23,637 nucleotides of DNA from Myxococcota bacterium (GCA_963169055.1 CAUJFU010000486.1:1-23637); one strand, 5' to 3'. Positions 1 to 7,399 are shown, counted from the stretch's first letter. A program made the numbers and translations. Notes: generated from the letters alone by a model not told the origin.

Positions 1-102
1 GGCACCACACAAGGCATTTCTTACAAACACTGTCGTATCCTTCAACACACCGATGGATACGCCTACGCACGAAGAAAGGACGGCGTTTCAAAGCCCGCCT
101 AA
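1..102 (+). CDS. 3' end of an unidentified gene (partial)
   Basis: Frame 1 is open from the window edge to a TAA at 100-102 and encodes 33 residues ending in DGYAYARRKDGVSKPA. The stop lies 28 bases before the ATG of the microcompartment shell gene, a normal spacing inside an operon. The frame of the shell gene is also open to the left edge, so a short open frame here is weak evidence. I cannot assign a family. If real, it would be an upstream member of the sugar/microcompartment locus. Confidence 0.35.
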   Translation, partial: GTTQGISYKHCRILQHTDGYAYARRKDGVSKPA

Positions 103-130
103 AGGCAGGGGTCTCCACGCCGAAGAAACG

Positions 131-427
131 ATGAGCACTCCTCACCGCTTGGAAGAGGCCCTTGGCCTGTTGGAATGTGCGAGCTACACAGCCGCCCTCG
201 CGGCATCGGATTCGATGCTCAAAGCCTACACGATCGAGTTTTTGGGATTTGAAGATATCGGAAGCGGCACGATCACCGCAAAAATCTGGGGCGATGTCGA
301 ACAAGTCCAAAAAGCCATCGAGATCGGCGTCGAGATAGCCGAACAAGTCGGCGAAGTCATCAGCCTGCATGTGATCGCTTCCCCTCATCCTTCGCTGCGC
401 AAATACCTCCGAAAAGAACCGCTATAA
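131..427 (+). CDS. BMC-H bacterial microcompartment shell protein
   Basis: The 98-residue product matches a single BMC domain, whose hexamers tile the facets of bacterial microcompartments. Visible hallmarks are the start EALGLLECASYTAALAASD, the conserved edge lysine in DSMLKA (K31), the pore-loop IGSG near residues 43-46, WGDVEQVQKAIEIG, and the end GEVISLHVIASPH. The length is typical of the family. I chose the ATG at 131 because it gives the canonical N-terminus. The same frame is open further upstream (ATG at 53), which would add 26 unusual residues. The ribosome-binding site is weak (GAAGAAA). The gene lies 140 bp upstream of an aldolase/dehydrogenase gene, suggesting a shell for sugar-phosphate cleavage that produces lactaldehyde. 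The pore substrate cannot be read from sequence. Confidence 0.9.
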   Translation: MSTPHRLEEALGLLECASYTAALAASDSMLKAYTIEFLGFEDIGSGTITAKIWGDVEQVQKAIEIGVEIAEQVGEVISLHVIASPHPSLRKYLRKEPL

Positions 428-438
428 ACGTTTAACAC

Positions 439-490
439 GGGGTCAAGAGGGCAAAGCTCCCTTGCAGGGTGTGGGGCAGCGCCCCAAAAC
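439..490 (+). repeat. Dispersed hairpin repeat, copy A
   Basis: This copy starts GGGGTCAAGAGGGCAAAGCT and ends GTGGGGCAGCGCCCCAAAAC. It can form two stems, AGGG...CCCT and GGGGC...GCCCC. It aligns with copies at 6477-6527, 11892-11940 and (inverted) 23582-23627. It sits in the 140 bp gap between the shell gene and the aldolase gene, where a transcript stem could affect relative expression. It encodes nothing recognisable. Confidence 0.75.
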
Positions 491-567
491 TGCTCCAACA
501 AATAACACCAATCATGTGCTCCTCCTGAACCTCAAAGCCCCTCGCACCCGACAAGAAAGGAACGCGG

Positions 568-2613
568 ATGCAAACAAGATGGTCGGATCAAGCCGCAAAA
601 GAGGCGATCCAACACTACGCCGCCCACAACGAAGATATCGCCCTGCGCGTTTACACCTCCCGTCTGATCGGCCAAGAAGACGCGCTGGTCTTACACGGAG
701 GCGGAAACACCTCTGTCAAGACGATGATCCGCAACAAACTCGGCGAAGAGATCGAAGTTCTCGCCGTCAAAGGCAGCGGCTGGGATCTCAAGACCATCGA
801 ACCCCAAGGCTTTCCTTGCGTTGATCTGGCCCATTGCCGCAAACTTCGCGCCCTTCCCGCTCTCTCCGACGAAGAGATGGTCAACGAGCTACGAACCCAC
901 CTACTCGACTTCAACGCGCCCAACCCTTCGGTCGAAGCGCTGCTGCATGCGTTCCTTCCACACAAGTTTATCGATCATTCCCATGCAGACGCCATCCTCG
1001 CCATCGTAGACCAAGAAGATGCCGCAACGATCTGCAAACAGATCTACGGCGATTCCCTTGCCATCGTCGATTACATCATGCCCGGCTTTGCGCTCTCCAA
1101 AAAAGCCGCCGAAGCCTACGAAGCCAACCCCCATGTCAAGGGACTTTTGCTGCTTCAACATGGGCTATTCACCTTCGGCGACACCGCCCAAGAAAGCTAC
1201 GAACGCCACATCGAAGCAGTCACTCTCGCCGAAGCCTACATCCAAAAAGCCCAACGCCGCACCCTCACGATCCCCCATCCCCAAGCACTACCCGAACAGG
1301 TCATCGAACAACTTTACCCGATACTTCGGAGTTTGTACCACGAACTAAGCGGAAAGCCTTGGGTGATCCACACCCGCAGCACCGAAGCCACGCGCCAATT
1401 TGCCTCCAGCACCGAAGCCCTGTCTTGGACGCGACTCGGTCCGATCACCCCCGATCATGTGATCCGCACCAAACCCACCCCCTGCGTCATCCACGATATC
1501 CCCCATGAATCCGAAGCTTTGCGTATGCACCTTCGCAACGAGATCGTTGCCTACCAAGAGCGTTACCACGCTTATTTCACGCGCCAACAAACACGCGCAA
1601 AGACCGCCAAAACCGAACTCGACCGTCTGCCACGTGTGTTTTTGATCGCGGGCCTCGGTCTTGTGACGATCGCTCCCCAAGAAAAAGCCGCACAGATCGC
1701 CGCCGATATCTACGAACACACCCTCGAAACCATCCAAGACGCGATGGCGATTGGCCGGTACCAGCCCGTCAGCGAAGCCGATATCTTTGAGATGGAGTAC
1801 TGGTCGCTCGAACAAGCCAAGCTCGGCAAAAGCAGCGCTCCTCCCCTCCAAGGCCAAGTCGCCTACATCACAGGGGCTGCCTCGGGGATCGGACTCGCCT
1901 GTGCAAAAACCTTCGCCAAAGCGGGCGCTCACCTCTACCTCATCGATATCCAAGCCGAACGTCTCCAAGAAGCCGCCACACAGCTCCGTCGTTCGGGCGC
2001 ATCGGTCGAATGGCAGATGGTCGATGTCACCGACGCCAACGCCGTCCGAGCCTCTGTTTCCCGTTGTGTCCATCGCTTCGGCGGGATCGACCTCGTCCTC
2101 TCCAACGCAGGGGCCGCCTTCCAATCCCTGATGGCCGACTGCGAAGACGATCTCTTACAACGCAGCTTTGCCCTCAACTTCTTCTCGCACCAATCCCTCG
2201 CCCAAGCCGCAACACGGATCATGCGACGCCAACGATACGGCGGTGCTTTGCTGTTCAACGTCTCCAAAGCCGCCCTCGATCCCGGCCCTCAGTTCGGCCC
2301 TTATGCCACCGCAAAAGCCGCAACGATGGCCCTGATGAAGCAATATGCCCTCGAAGGCGCCCCCCACAAGATCCGCGCCAACGCTGTCAACGCCGATCGC
2401 ATCCGAACGGGCCTATTTACCGAAGAATTCGTCCAGCAACGCGCCGCTGCGCGTGGCCTCGCTCCCGAAGCCTACTTCCGCGCAAACCTCCTTGGTGTCG
2501 AAGTCTACGCCGAAGATGTCGCGCAAGCCTTCCTACACCTTGCACTTGCAGAAAAAACCACCGCCACGATCTTGACCGTCGATGGCGGAAATATCGCAGC
2601 CAGTCCACGTTAA
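568..2613 (+). CDS. Bifunctional class II aldolase / short-chain dehydrogenase (rhamnulose-1-phosphate aldolase type)
   Basis: The 681-residue length matches the aldolase-SDR fusion family that splits rhamnulose-1-phosphate-like sugars into dihydroxyacetone phosphate and lactaldehyde and then acts on the lactaldehyde. The aldolase part (about 1-400) shows HGGGNTSVK at 43-51, the metal-binding stretch SVEALLHAFLP...DHSHAD with H137 and H139, and QHG at 197-199. The SDR part (about 427-681) has the NAD(P) loop TGAASGIG at 435-442, DVTD at 486-489, NAG at 513-515, the family-typical NVSK with S566, and YATAK at 579-583. AGAAAGGAA lies just before the ATG. No encapsulation-peptide-like extension is visible at either end. 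It is flanked by a BMC-H shell gene and a stress protein. The exact sugar (rhamnulose or fuculose phosphate) and the direction of the redox step are inferred. Confidence 0.93.
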   Translation: MQTRWSDQAAKEAIQHYAAHNEDIALRVYTSRLIGQEDALVLHGGGNTSVKTMIRNKLGEEIEVLAVKGSGWDLKTIEPQGFPCVDLAHCRKLRALPALSDEEMVNELRTHLLDFNAPNPSVEALLHAFLPHKFIDHSHADAILAIVDQEDAATICKQIYGDSLAIVDYIMPGFALSKKAAEAYEANPHVKGLLLLQHGLFTFGDTAQESYERHIEAVTLAEAYIQKAQRRTLTIPHPQALPEQVIEQLYPILRSLYHELSGKPWVIHTRSTEATRQFASSTEALSWTRLGPITPDHVIRTKPTPCVIHDIPHESEALRMHLRNEIVAYQERYHAYFTRQQTRAKTAKTELDRLPRVFLIAGLGLVTIAPQEKAAQIAADIYEHTLETIQDAMAIGRYQPVSEADIFEMEYWSLEQAKLGKSSAPPLQGQVAYITGAASGIGLACAKTFAKAGAHLYLIDIQAERLQEAATQLRRSGASVEWQMVDVTDANAVRASVSRCVHRFGGIDLVLSNAGAAFQSLMADCEDDLLQRSFALNFFSHQSLAQAATRIMRRQRYGGALLFNVSKAALDPGPQFGPYATAKAATMALMKQYALEGAPHKIRANAVNADRIRTGLFTEEFVQQRAAARGLAPEAYFRANLLGVEVYAEDVAQAFLHLALAEKTTATILTVDGGNIAASPR

Positions 2614-2650
2614 ACGGCCTCATCCCGGCCTAGCGAACACAGGATATCTC

Positions 2651-3550
2651 ATGACCACGAAAATCTTTGAACACATCGTTATTGGCTACGACTTTTCCGA
2701 GTCTTGCCGCATCGCGCTCCACGAGGCTGTCCGCCTCGCACAGCGCCATCACGCCAAACTGACCCTATTTCATGCCATCGACGACCTTCTGCTCCAATAC
2801 AACCACCTGATGACCCTCTCCCCTCCCGAACTCGAAGCCGCTATCCACGCAGAAGCCAAAAAAGATATCGACGCGCTACTTCAAAAAGTCGGTGGTTCGG
2901 TGATCTACGAAGTCCACATCTGTAGCGGAAAACCTTACAAGGAACTATTGGCCTTTTGCCAAAAAGACGATGTGAGCTTGCTCGTCATCGGAAAAACAGG
3001 CGCTTCCGCCCTTGAGCGCATCCTGCTTGGCAGCACCGCCGAACGCCTGCTTCGTCATGCCGATGTACCCGTTCTGCTCGTTCGCCCCGACAAAGAACCC
3101 GGCTTCCAAAAGATCCTCGTCCCCGTCGACTTCTCCGAACTTTCACAGATGGCGCTCAAAGAAGCCTTTGCGCTCGCTATCCACGAAGGCGCCAGCCTCG
3201 AAGTCCTCCACATCGTCGAGTTTGGCACTCTTCCGCTGCCCGCTGGTGTCGGTGCGTTTGAAGAAGCCCTCAATCTTCCGTTGGTCATGCAAGACCAAGC
3301 ACGCGAAGAGATGGCTCGCTTTATCGCTGACTTTGACTTTGGTGATATCCACGTCCACACCCACCTGACCGTCGGCACCCCCGATCAAGAGATCACCCGT
3401 TATGCCGAAGAAAACGGCTGCGATCTGATCGTCATGGGTTCGGTGGGTCGTACAGGACTCCAAGGCTTTTTGCTCGGCAACACCGCTGATCGCGTGTCCC
3501 GCCGCACACAATGTTCCCTCCTCACCCTTAAACCACCCCGCCTCACCTAA
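2651..3550 (+). CDS. Tandem-domain universal stress protein (UspA family)
   Basis: The 299-residue protein carries two Usp domains (about 5-146 and 152-295). Each ends with the ATP-binding signature G-2x-G-9x-G-(S/N)-T: GKTG...GST from residue 114 and GSVG...GNT from residue 263. Both halves therefore look nucleotide-binding. I chose the ATG at 2651, preceded by AGGA, over an in-frame ATG at 2582 that overlaps the upstream gene. The 37 bp gap and shared strand suggest co-transcription with the aldolase/dehydrogenase gene. Its role is probably stress response or energy sensing, but Usp sequences rarely reveal the client. Confidence 0.93.
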   Translation: MTTKIFEHIVIGYDFSESCRIALHEAVRLAQRHHAKLTLFHAIDDLLLQYNHLMTLSPPELEAAIHAEAKKDIDALLQKVGGSVIYEVHICSGKPYKELLAFCQKDDVSLLVIGKTGASALERILLGSTAERLLRHADVPVLLVRPDKEPGFQKILVPVDFSELSQMALKEAFALAIHEGASLEVLHIVEFGTLPLPAGVGAFEEALNLPLVMQDQAREEMARFIADFDFGDIHVHTHLTVGTPDQEITRYAEENGCDLIVMGSVGRTGLQGFLLGNTADRVSRRTQCSLLTLKPPRLT

Positions 3551-3560
3551 TACCTCTCGA

Positions 3561-4196
3561 CTAATTCCAATTCTTACCTTCTGCCTCGCCGTACACCGCC
3601 AACATCGGGAAGGTGTGGTGGATCATCGCGATATCGTCCGAAGCAAGGGGGCCACGCCATTCTTTGTGCGTGAGGATATCGGTAGTGCGCGCTTCAAGAC
3701 ACACAGCAGGATAAGGCAACATCGCGACATCATGACCGATGACTGCGCACAAACGGCGTGACAGCTCAACAGCATCGATCTCTCGGTTGAGTTCTTCAAC
3801 CACGAGATCCGCGACTTCGCTCAACTTGCCATAACGCAAGCCGTACAGTTCCCACGTTGCATCTTGTTCGATGTGTGCGGCGTGATGAGCAAGCGCTTGT
3901 TCGAGTGCGGCCTGAAAACGCGGTGGCAAGGGGCGATAGATCTGACGTAGTTCGTGTTGGATGCGAAAACGCACAGGCAAGCCGCGAAAGACTTGGAGAT
4001 AAACTTCCACGCAACCCATCGCATCGTGCATCGCTTCTTTGCTTTTCAGATCGTTTTGCGGCCCCAACACGATGCTGGCGTTTTGCAACTCGACCACGCC
4101 CATCTCAGGATGCGGCCACGATGGACAGACCAAACCAACCCGCGCAACCGAAGGAACGAAGGCTTCTTCAAAACGACGATTCACTTGCATACACAT
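3561..4196 (-). CDS. Conserved-looking protein of unknown function
   Basis: This 211-residue soluble protein has no signal peptide, membrane segment or motif I recognise. The N-terminal third contains a proline/cysteine stretch (VCPSWPHPEMG). The middle is helical (PPRFQAALEQALAHHAAHIE, then KLSEVADLVVEELNREID). The C-terminal part carries several histidines (IGHDVAM, MIHHTFPM). The ATG at 4196 is supported by AGAGAGG seven bases upstream; a longer frame from 4232 has no such site. The gene converges on the stress-protein gene with only 10 bp between the stop codons. A terminator-like stem lies upstream of it. Confidence 0.75.
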   Translation of the reverse strand: MCMQVNRRFEEAFVPSVARVGLVCPSWPHPEMGVVELQNASIVLGPQNDLKSKEAMHDAMGCVEVYLQVFRGLPVRFRIQHELRQIYRPLPPRFQAALEQALAHHAAHIEQDATWELYGLRYGKLSEVADLVVEELNREIDAVELSRRLCAVIGHDVAMLPYPAVCLEARTTDILTHKEWRGPLASDDIAMIHHTFPMLAVYGEAEGKNWN

Positions 4197-4263
4197 GACA
4201 AAACCTCTCTGTTCGGGATGACCCGAAAACACAACGTATCGAGTAAGAATAAAACGGATCTAT

Positions 4264-4283
4264 AAAAAAAGCGGAAACGCTTT
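4264..4283 (-). terminator. Possible intrinsic terminator (minus strand)
   Basis: Read on the minus strand, AAAGCG-TTTC-CGCTTT forms a 6 bp stem with a four-base loop followed by a run of seven Ts. It lies about 315 bp downstream of the lipoprotein gene and upstream of the gene starting at 4196, where it could separate their transcripts. The stem is short, so efficiency is uncertain. Confidence 0.5.
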
Positions 4284-4520
4284 AAAAAGGCGATGATTAC
4301 GGTGAGATGACCAAACCGTCTTGAAACGCGGCGGGACAGTAACGCAGGTTCAAAGAAAAGTCAAGCAGAAATATTACACACATGAAAAAAGTTTGAAACA
4401 AACCCCTTCACCAAGAAAACCAAGGCACTCCCCACACAAATGGGATTGATTTCATACTTACACAATAAGGAATGAAGTGACGTGATCTCCAAAAGAAATC
4501 CGTGCGAGCGTTCGTGCGCC

Positions 4521-4557
4521 CCGTCAAGGGCTATCGATCTCTTTTTGGAGAGTAGCC
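4521..4557. repeat. 37 bp direct repeat, copy 1
   Basis: The sequence starts CCGTCAAGGGCTATCGATCT and differs at one position from the copy at 4595-4631, 74 bp away. Copy 2 covers the stop codon of the lipoprotein gene, so copy 1 looks like a duplicated gene end. Confidence 0.85.
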
Positions 4558-4594
4558 TTTGGGCGAAGGCAGCGCCCACACAAAGGCGCTTGAT

Positions 4595-4631
4595 CCGTCA
4601 AGGGCTATCGATCTCTTTTTGAAGAGTAGCC
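4595..4631. repeat. 37 bp direct repeat, copy 2 (overlaps lipoprotein gene end)
   Basis: This is the partner of 4521-4557. On the minus strand it encodes the last residues of the lipoprotein (LQKEIDSP) plus its TGA stop, so it is probably the original from which the downstream copy arose. Confidence 0.85.
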
Positions 4632-5053
4632 CCCGGGTTAGGCAGAAAACTATCAAGACGGATCTGGATCTTGGTGGCGGTGGTGGTGGGTTTTGGGATC
4701 GCCCAACTGGAGAGCAAGTTGAGTGTCGTGCCTTGTTGCTTGTTGATCTGTTGATCGAAGCAGCGTTCGGCGTGCGCAAAAGATTCTTCGGGCTTTTGCG
4801 CAAACCACGACACACGCACACAAAAGCGATCTTCCCCATCTCCCACACTGCCGATCCAAGCGGCAGTTCCTGTGTTTTTGATCTCGACCTTGATCAAAAC
4901 GCGATCATCTTGCAAACGCTCCGATGTCACCGATGCGATCGACAAGATCGGCTGCGCACAACCCACCAACCCACTCCCCAAAAAGATCGCTCCAACGAGA
5001 CCGATCGCTCCATCCAAGCCAAACCAACGACACACCCGTCTCCACCTTTTCAC
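4598..5053 (-). CDS. Small predicted lipoprotein
   Basis: The 151-residue product starts with basic residues (MKRWRRVCRW), a hydrophobic stretch, and the lipobox LVGC with the lipidated cysteine at position 32. The mature part begins AQPILSIASVTSERL and continues with alternating beta-type segments (RVLIKVEIKNTGTAAW), as in small immunoglobulin-like periplasmic domains. It has two cysteines, a Thr-rich stretch (TTTATK), and no motif giving a function. The start is GTG, supported by TAGGAG six to seven bases upstream. It is divergent from the APH-family kinase gene with 178 bp between them. The 3' end is partly duplicated downstream. Confidence 0.8.
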   Translation of the reverse strand: MKRWRRVCRWFGLDGAIGLVGAIFLGSGLVGCAQPILSIASVTSERLQDDRVLIKVEIKNTGTAAWIGSVGDGEDRFCVRVSWFAQKPEESFAHAERCFDQQINKQQGTTLNLLSSWAIPKPTTTATKIQIRLDSFLPNPGATLQKEIDSP

Positions 5054-5231
5054 CGAAAACTCCTACACACCGAGCGGATCAAAGCAACGCACCCACAAAT
5101 ACGCGATGCTGCTCTTTCAAGACAAGCTGCAAAGGTTCCAAACACCCGCAACAACTTGACACAACGACCAAGATCGCACAACAAACAACCTTTGCCAATC
5201 TGCAAGACCAAAAAACCGAGGAGATCGATCG

Positions 5232-6317
5232 ATGACCGTTGATGTACGCAAAGAAGCCATCCAACAATACCTCGAACAAGCCTTTGAAGAACCCGTCACC
5301 CTCGAAGGGATCGGCCCGATCGGAGATCTGAGCGAACAAGGGATCAAAGGATTTGGTTATGGCAAGCCGCTGTTGCTGCGTTATCGACGGGGTGAACAGG
5401 TCGAAGAGGCCGTTCTTTCGGTAATGAAAGGAGACGCCTATGGCCACCAATTTTTTTGGGATCGCGCAGCCATCTTGCTTTTTCAATACGCCACCGAAGC
5501 CCACATGGAGAAGCACGTCCGTCCCAAAGGCATCGGATACGTCGATGAAACAGGAAAGATGATCCCAGTTCGCCGCCCTCAAGAGTTTTTTATTTTGCAT
5601 GAAAAGCTCGAAGGGTACGACTATTTCAAAGACCTTGTTCGCATCCAAAAGGGCGACTACCGCAGCAAAGATCGCCGTCTGGTCGAGGACTTTGCGCGGT
5701 GGTTGGCCCGCGTCCATGCTCACAAACATACCGCGCCGGATCTTTACCATCGCCGTATCCGCGAGCTGATCGGCAGTTCGGAGTGCATATACGGCCTGAT
5801 CGACGGTTATCCGCATCCTTACGAAGCCTTCGCTCCTGAACGATTCCAAGCACTCGAACACGCCTTGGTGGGTTGGCGTTGGCGTTTGCGCGAATATTCG
5901 CATCGTTTGGCTGCGGTACATGGAGATTTTCATCCTTGGAATGTGTTGGTGACCGAAGATGGGGCATTTATGACGCTCGATCGCAGCCGTGGCGAATGGG
6001 GCGAGCCTGCCGACGATATCGCAACCATGACCGCCAATTATCTGCTGTTCGGACTCTCCGATGCCTCCACGCTCAAAGGGCCTTTTTGGGAGATGTATCT
6101 TGCTTTTTGGGAAACATACCTCGAAGCAACCCAAGATCACGAGATCTGCGAGGTGATCGCCCCCTTTTATGTCTTTCGTGGCCTAGTGATCGCCTCGCCG
6201 CAGTGGTATCCCACGCATCCTCCCGCCCTGCGCCAAAGCCTCTTGCATTTTCTCGAAGCTGTCCTCCAAGAGCCACGCTTCGATTACCGCGATATCAACC
6301 ACTATCTCAAAGGCTGA
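5232..6317 (+). CDS. APH-fold small-molecule kinase (aminoglycoside phosphotransferase family)
   Basis: The 361-residue product carries the C-terminal active-site pattern of the APH/choline kinase superfamily: VHGDFHPWNVL at about 229-239 (catalytic D232, N237), then LDRS at 249-252 (metal-binding D250) and GEPADDIATM. Kinases of this fold phosphorylate hydroxyl groups on sugars, aminoglycosides, choline or similar molecules; the substrate here is unknown. The first 120 residues would be the N-lobe, with KGDAYGHQFFWDRAAILLF. GAGGAG lies eight bases before the ATG. The next gene, 425 bp downstream on the same strand, is a P-loop kinase. APH-like and P-loop kinase domains also occur fused in other bacteria, so the two may cooperate. 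There is no sign that it is a resistance gene. Confidence 0.85.
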   Translation: MTVDVRKEAIQQYLEQAFEEPVTLEGIGPIGDLSEQGIKGFGYGKPLLLRYRRGEQVEEAVLSVMKGDAYGHQFFWDRAAILLFQYATEAHMEKHVRPKGIGYVDETGKMIPVRRPQEFFILHEKLEGYDYFKDLVRIQKGDYRSKDRRLVEDFARWLARVHAHKHTAPDLYHRRIRELIGSSECIYGLIDGYPHPYEAFAPERFQALEHALVGWRWRLREYSHRLAAVHGDFHPWNVLVTEDGAFMTLDRSRGEWGEPADDIATMTANYLLFGLSDASTLKGPFWEMYLAFWETYLEATQDHEICEVIAPFYVFRGLVIASPQWYPTHPPALRQSLLHFLEAVLQEPRFDYRDINHYLKG

Positions 6318-6476
6318 TACGATGGGACTCGCGCCACGGCCAAAACCCCCGTGTTCGTGTGACATCGAGCAACATCACTGTTTGTGTAAGTGGCGCAGTT
6401 GCCAAAAACCCCCGTGTTCGCACCCCTCCAAGCGAGAGCGTCGTTGTGTGAAAAACGATGATCGCTTCGCCGATAC

Positions 6477-6527
6477 GGGGCCAAGGGGCGACAGTCGATG
6501 GCGGGGCGTGGGGCAAAGCCCCAAAAC
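6477..6527 (+). repeat. Dispersed hairpin repeat, copy B
   Basis: This copy starts GGGGCCAAGGGGCGACAG and ends GTGGGGCAAAGCCCCAAAAC. The second stem, GGGGC-AAA-GCCCC, is perfect, while the first is decayed compared with copies A and C. It lies between two same-strand kinase genes. Confidence 0.7.
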
Positions 6528-6566
6528 CATCGAACGTCGGGCGCGGAGCGAAACCCCACAACACCA

Positions 6567-6609
6567 TTCAACTGCGTAAGTCCTATCGGATAGGAGTTAC
6601 GCAGTTGAA
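6567..6609. repeat. 43 bp inverted repeat (long hairpin)
   Basis: Two 21-base arms around a single central base (6588) pair at 20 of 21 positions. The left arm begins TTCAACTGCGTAAG and the right arm ends CTTAC-like GTTACGCAGTTGAA. Part of the arm, AACTGCGTAAG, recurs at 6691-6701. It could act as a bidirectional transcript stem or be a small mobile repeat. Confidence 0.85.
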
Positions 6610-6641
6610 AAGGAAACTCCTGAGATGTCAGCACATTGTAG

Positions 6642-6661
6642 GGGCGGTTCGCGAACCGCCC
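6642..6661. repeat. 20 bp perfect palindrome
   Basis: GGGCGGTTCGCGAACCGCCC is fully self-complementary and is preceded by TGTAGG. A GTAGGG-plus-palindrome layout is common in dispersed intergenic repeats of many bacteria. It could instead be a dimeric binding site, but its position among other repeats favours a repeat module. Confidence 0.8.
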
Positions 6662-6674
6662 GCGCCCGAACATT

Positions 6675-6724
6675 GGCCTTTTTCGTATCCAACTGCGTAA
6701 GCCCTATCCGATACGAAATGGCCC
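6675..6724. repeat. Imperfect inverted repeat sharing the AACTGCGTAAG core
   Basis: The ends GGCCTTTTTCGTATC and GATACGAAATGGCC are near-complementary. The interior contains CAACTGCGTAAGCCCTATCC, almost the left arm of the hairpin at 6567-6609. It ends about 18 bases before the start codon of the downstream kinase gene. Confidence 0.65.
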
Positions 6725-6742
6725 ATCTTTTTGGAGGTGCCG

Positions 6743-7399
6743 ATGACTGAATACAAAACAAACAATCATGCACAAAAAAACACGGAAGGATGGGCGTTAT
6801 GGTTCGTGGGGCTGCCGGGTTCGGGCAAAAGCACCATCGCTCGCTGCGTATTTGAAGCGCTACATCCGCAGGAGCCGCGACTTGTGCTGTTGCAGATGGA
6901 TGAATGGCGCAAGCTGCACTTGCCTGACGGCGGCTATACCCGCGAAGAGCGCGAATCAGCATACCGCGCATTTGCAGAGATGGCCGCTGAGCGCGTCCAT
7001 ACGGGCGAGCGCCTCTTGCTTGATGGAACAGCCTATCGCCAAACGATGCGCCGACACGCACGCGACAAGATCGTTCGATTTGCCGAGATCTACGTGACGT
7101 GTCCGTTGGAGATCGCGATGCAGCGGGAGTCATCGCGCCATCAAGGTCTTGTGATGGCCGAGATGTACCGCAAGGCCCTCTGGCGCAAACAAACAGGACA
7201 GGCAGTTCCTGATCTTGGCGAAGTCATCGGCGTGGACATCGCTTTTGAGATCGACCCTTGCGCCGAATGTATCCTTGACAGCAGTCAACTCTCCCCACAA
7301 CAGGCTTGCGATCGCGTCGTGGCTTGGCTGGCACAAAACGGTTGGCTGTCTGATGGTCTTGAAAACGCCCGTCCATCGATTCAAAAGGATTTCACATGA
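6743..7399 (+). CDS. CysC-like P-loop kinase (adenylylsulfate kinase-related)
   Basis: The 218-residue product has Walker A GLPGSGKST at 23-31. It follows the APS-kinase layout: YTREERESAYRAFAEMAAE (65-83), LLLDGTAYRQTMRRHARD (91-108) and EIYVTCPLEIAMQRES (115-130). True CysC has LDGD after the P-loop, but this protein reads LQMDEW, so APS may not be the substrate. The ATG at 6743 is set by GGAGGTG four bases upstream; an in-frame TTG at 6731 precedes that site and is unlikely. It shares a 4 bp stop-start overlap with the hydrolase gene, so the two are very probably co-translated. No other sulfate-assimilation gene is visible. Confidence 0.85.
   Translation: MTEYKTNNHAQKNTEGWALWFVGLPGSGKSTIARCVFEALHPQEPRLVLLQMDEWRKLHLPDGGYTREERESAYRAFAEMAAERVHTGERLLLDGTAYRQTMRRHARDKIVRFAEIYVTCPLEIAMQRESSRHQGLVMAEMYRKALWRKQTGQAVPDLGEVIGVDIAFEIDPCAECILDSSQLSPQQACDRVVAWLAQNGWLSDGLENARPSIQKDFT

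Larger units (their letters stand above)
4197..4597. other. 401 bp intergenic region, mostly featureless
   Basis: This AT-richer stretch separates two minus-strand genes. It holds a terminator-like stem at 4264-4283 and the downstream copy of a 37 bp direct repeat at 4521-4557. I see no gene here. The short open frames lack ribosome-binding sites. I could not identify a convincing promoter for the gene ending at 3561. Confidence 0.6.
6318..6742. repeat. 425 bp intergenic region packed with palindromic repeat modules
   Basis: No gene is visible. The region holds a near-identical pair containing CCCCCGTGTTCG (6339-6357 and 6400-6419), dispersed repeat copy B (6477-6527), a 43 bp inverted repeat (6567-6609), a perfect 20 bp palindrome (6642-6661), and a third imperfect inverted repeat (6675-6724) that repeats the core AACTGCGTAAG of the first. 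It looks like a landing zone of small non-autonomous repeats. No transposase is present. Confidence 0.75.

Noticed and set aside
439-490. Intrinsic terminator after the shell gene
   Set aside because: The stems are not followed by a T-run, and the same sequence recurs at other intergenic sites. A dispersed repeat is the better explanation.
1345-2124. 259-codon minus-strand open frame
   Set aside because: Antisense to the aldolase/dehydrogenase, whose motifs span the same DNA. The translation shows no family features.
5156-5184. TTGACA before the APH-kinase gene as a promoter
   Set aside because: The -10 position 17 bases away reads CAACAA, which is not a credible -10 hexamer.
5079-6140. 353-codon open frame on the minus strand
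   Set aside because: It lies antisense to the APH-kinase gene, which has clear active-site motifs and a ribosome-binding site. It is a frame shadow caused by codon bias.
5232-6317. Antibiotic resistance gene
   Set aside because: The APH fold alone does not imply aminoglycoside modification. No resistance-gene context or mobile element is present.
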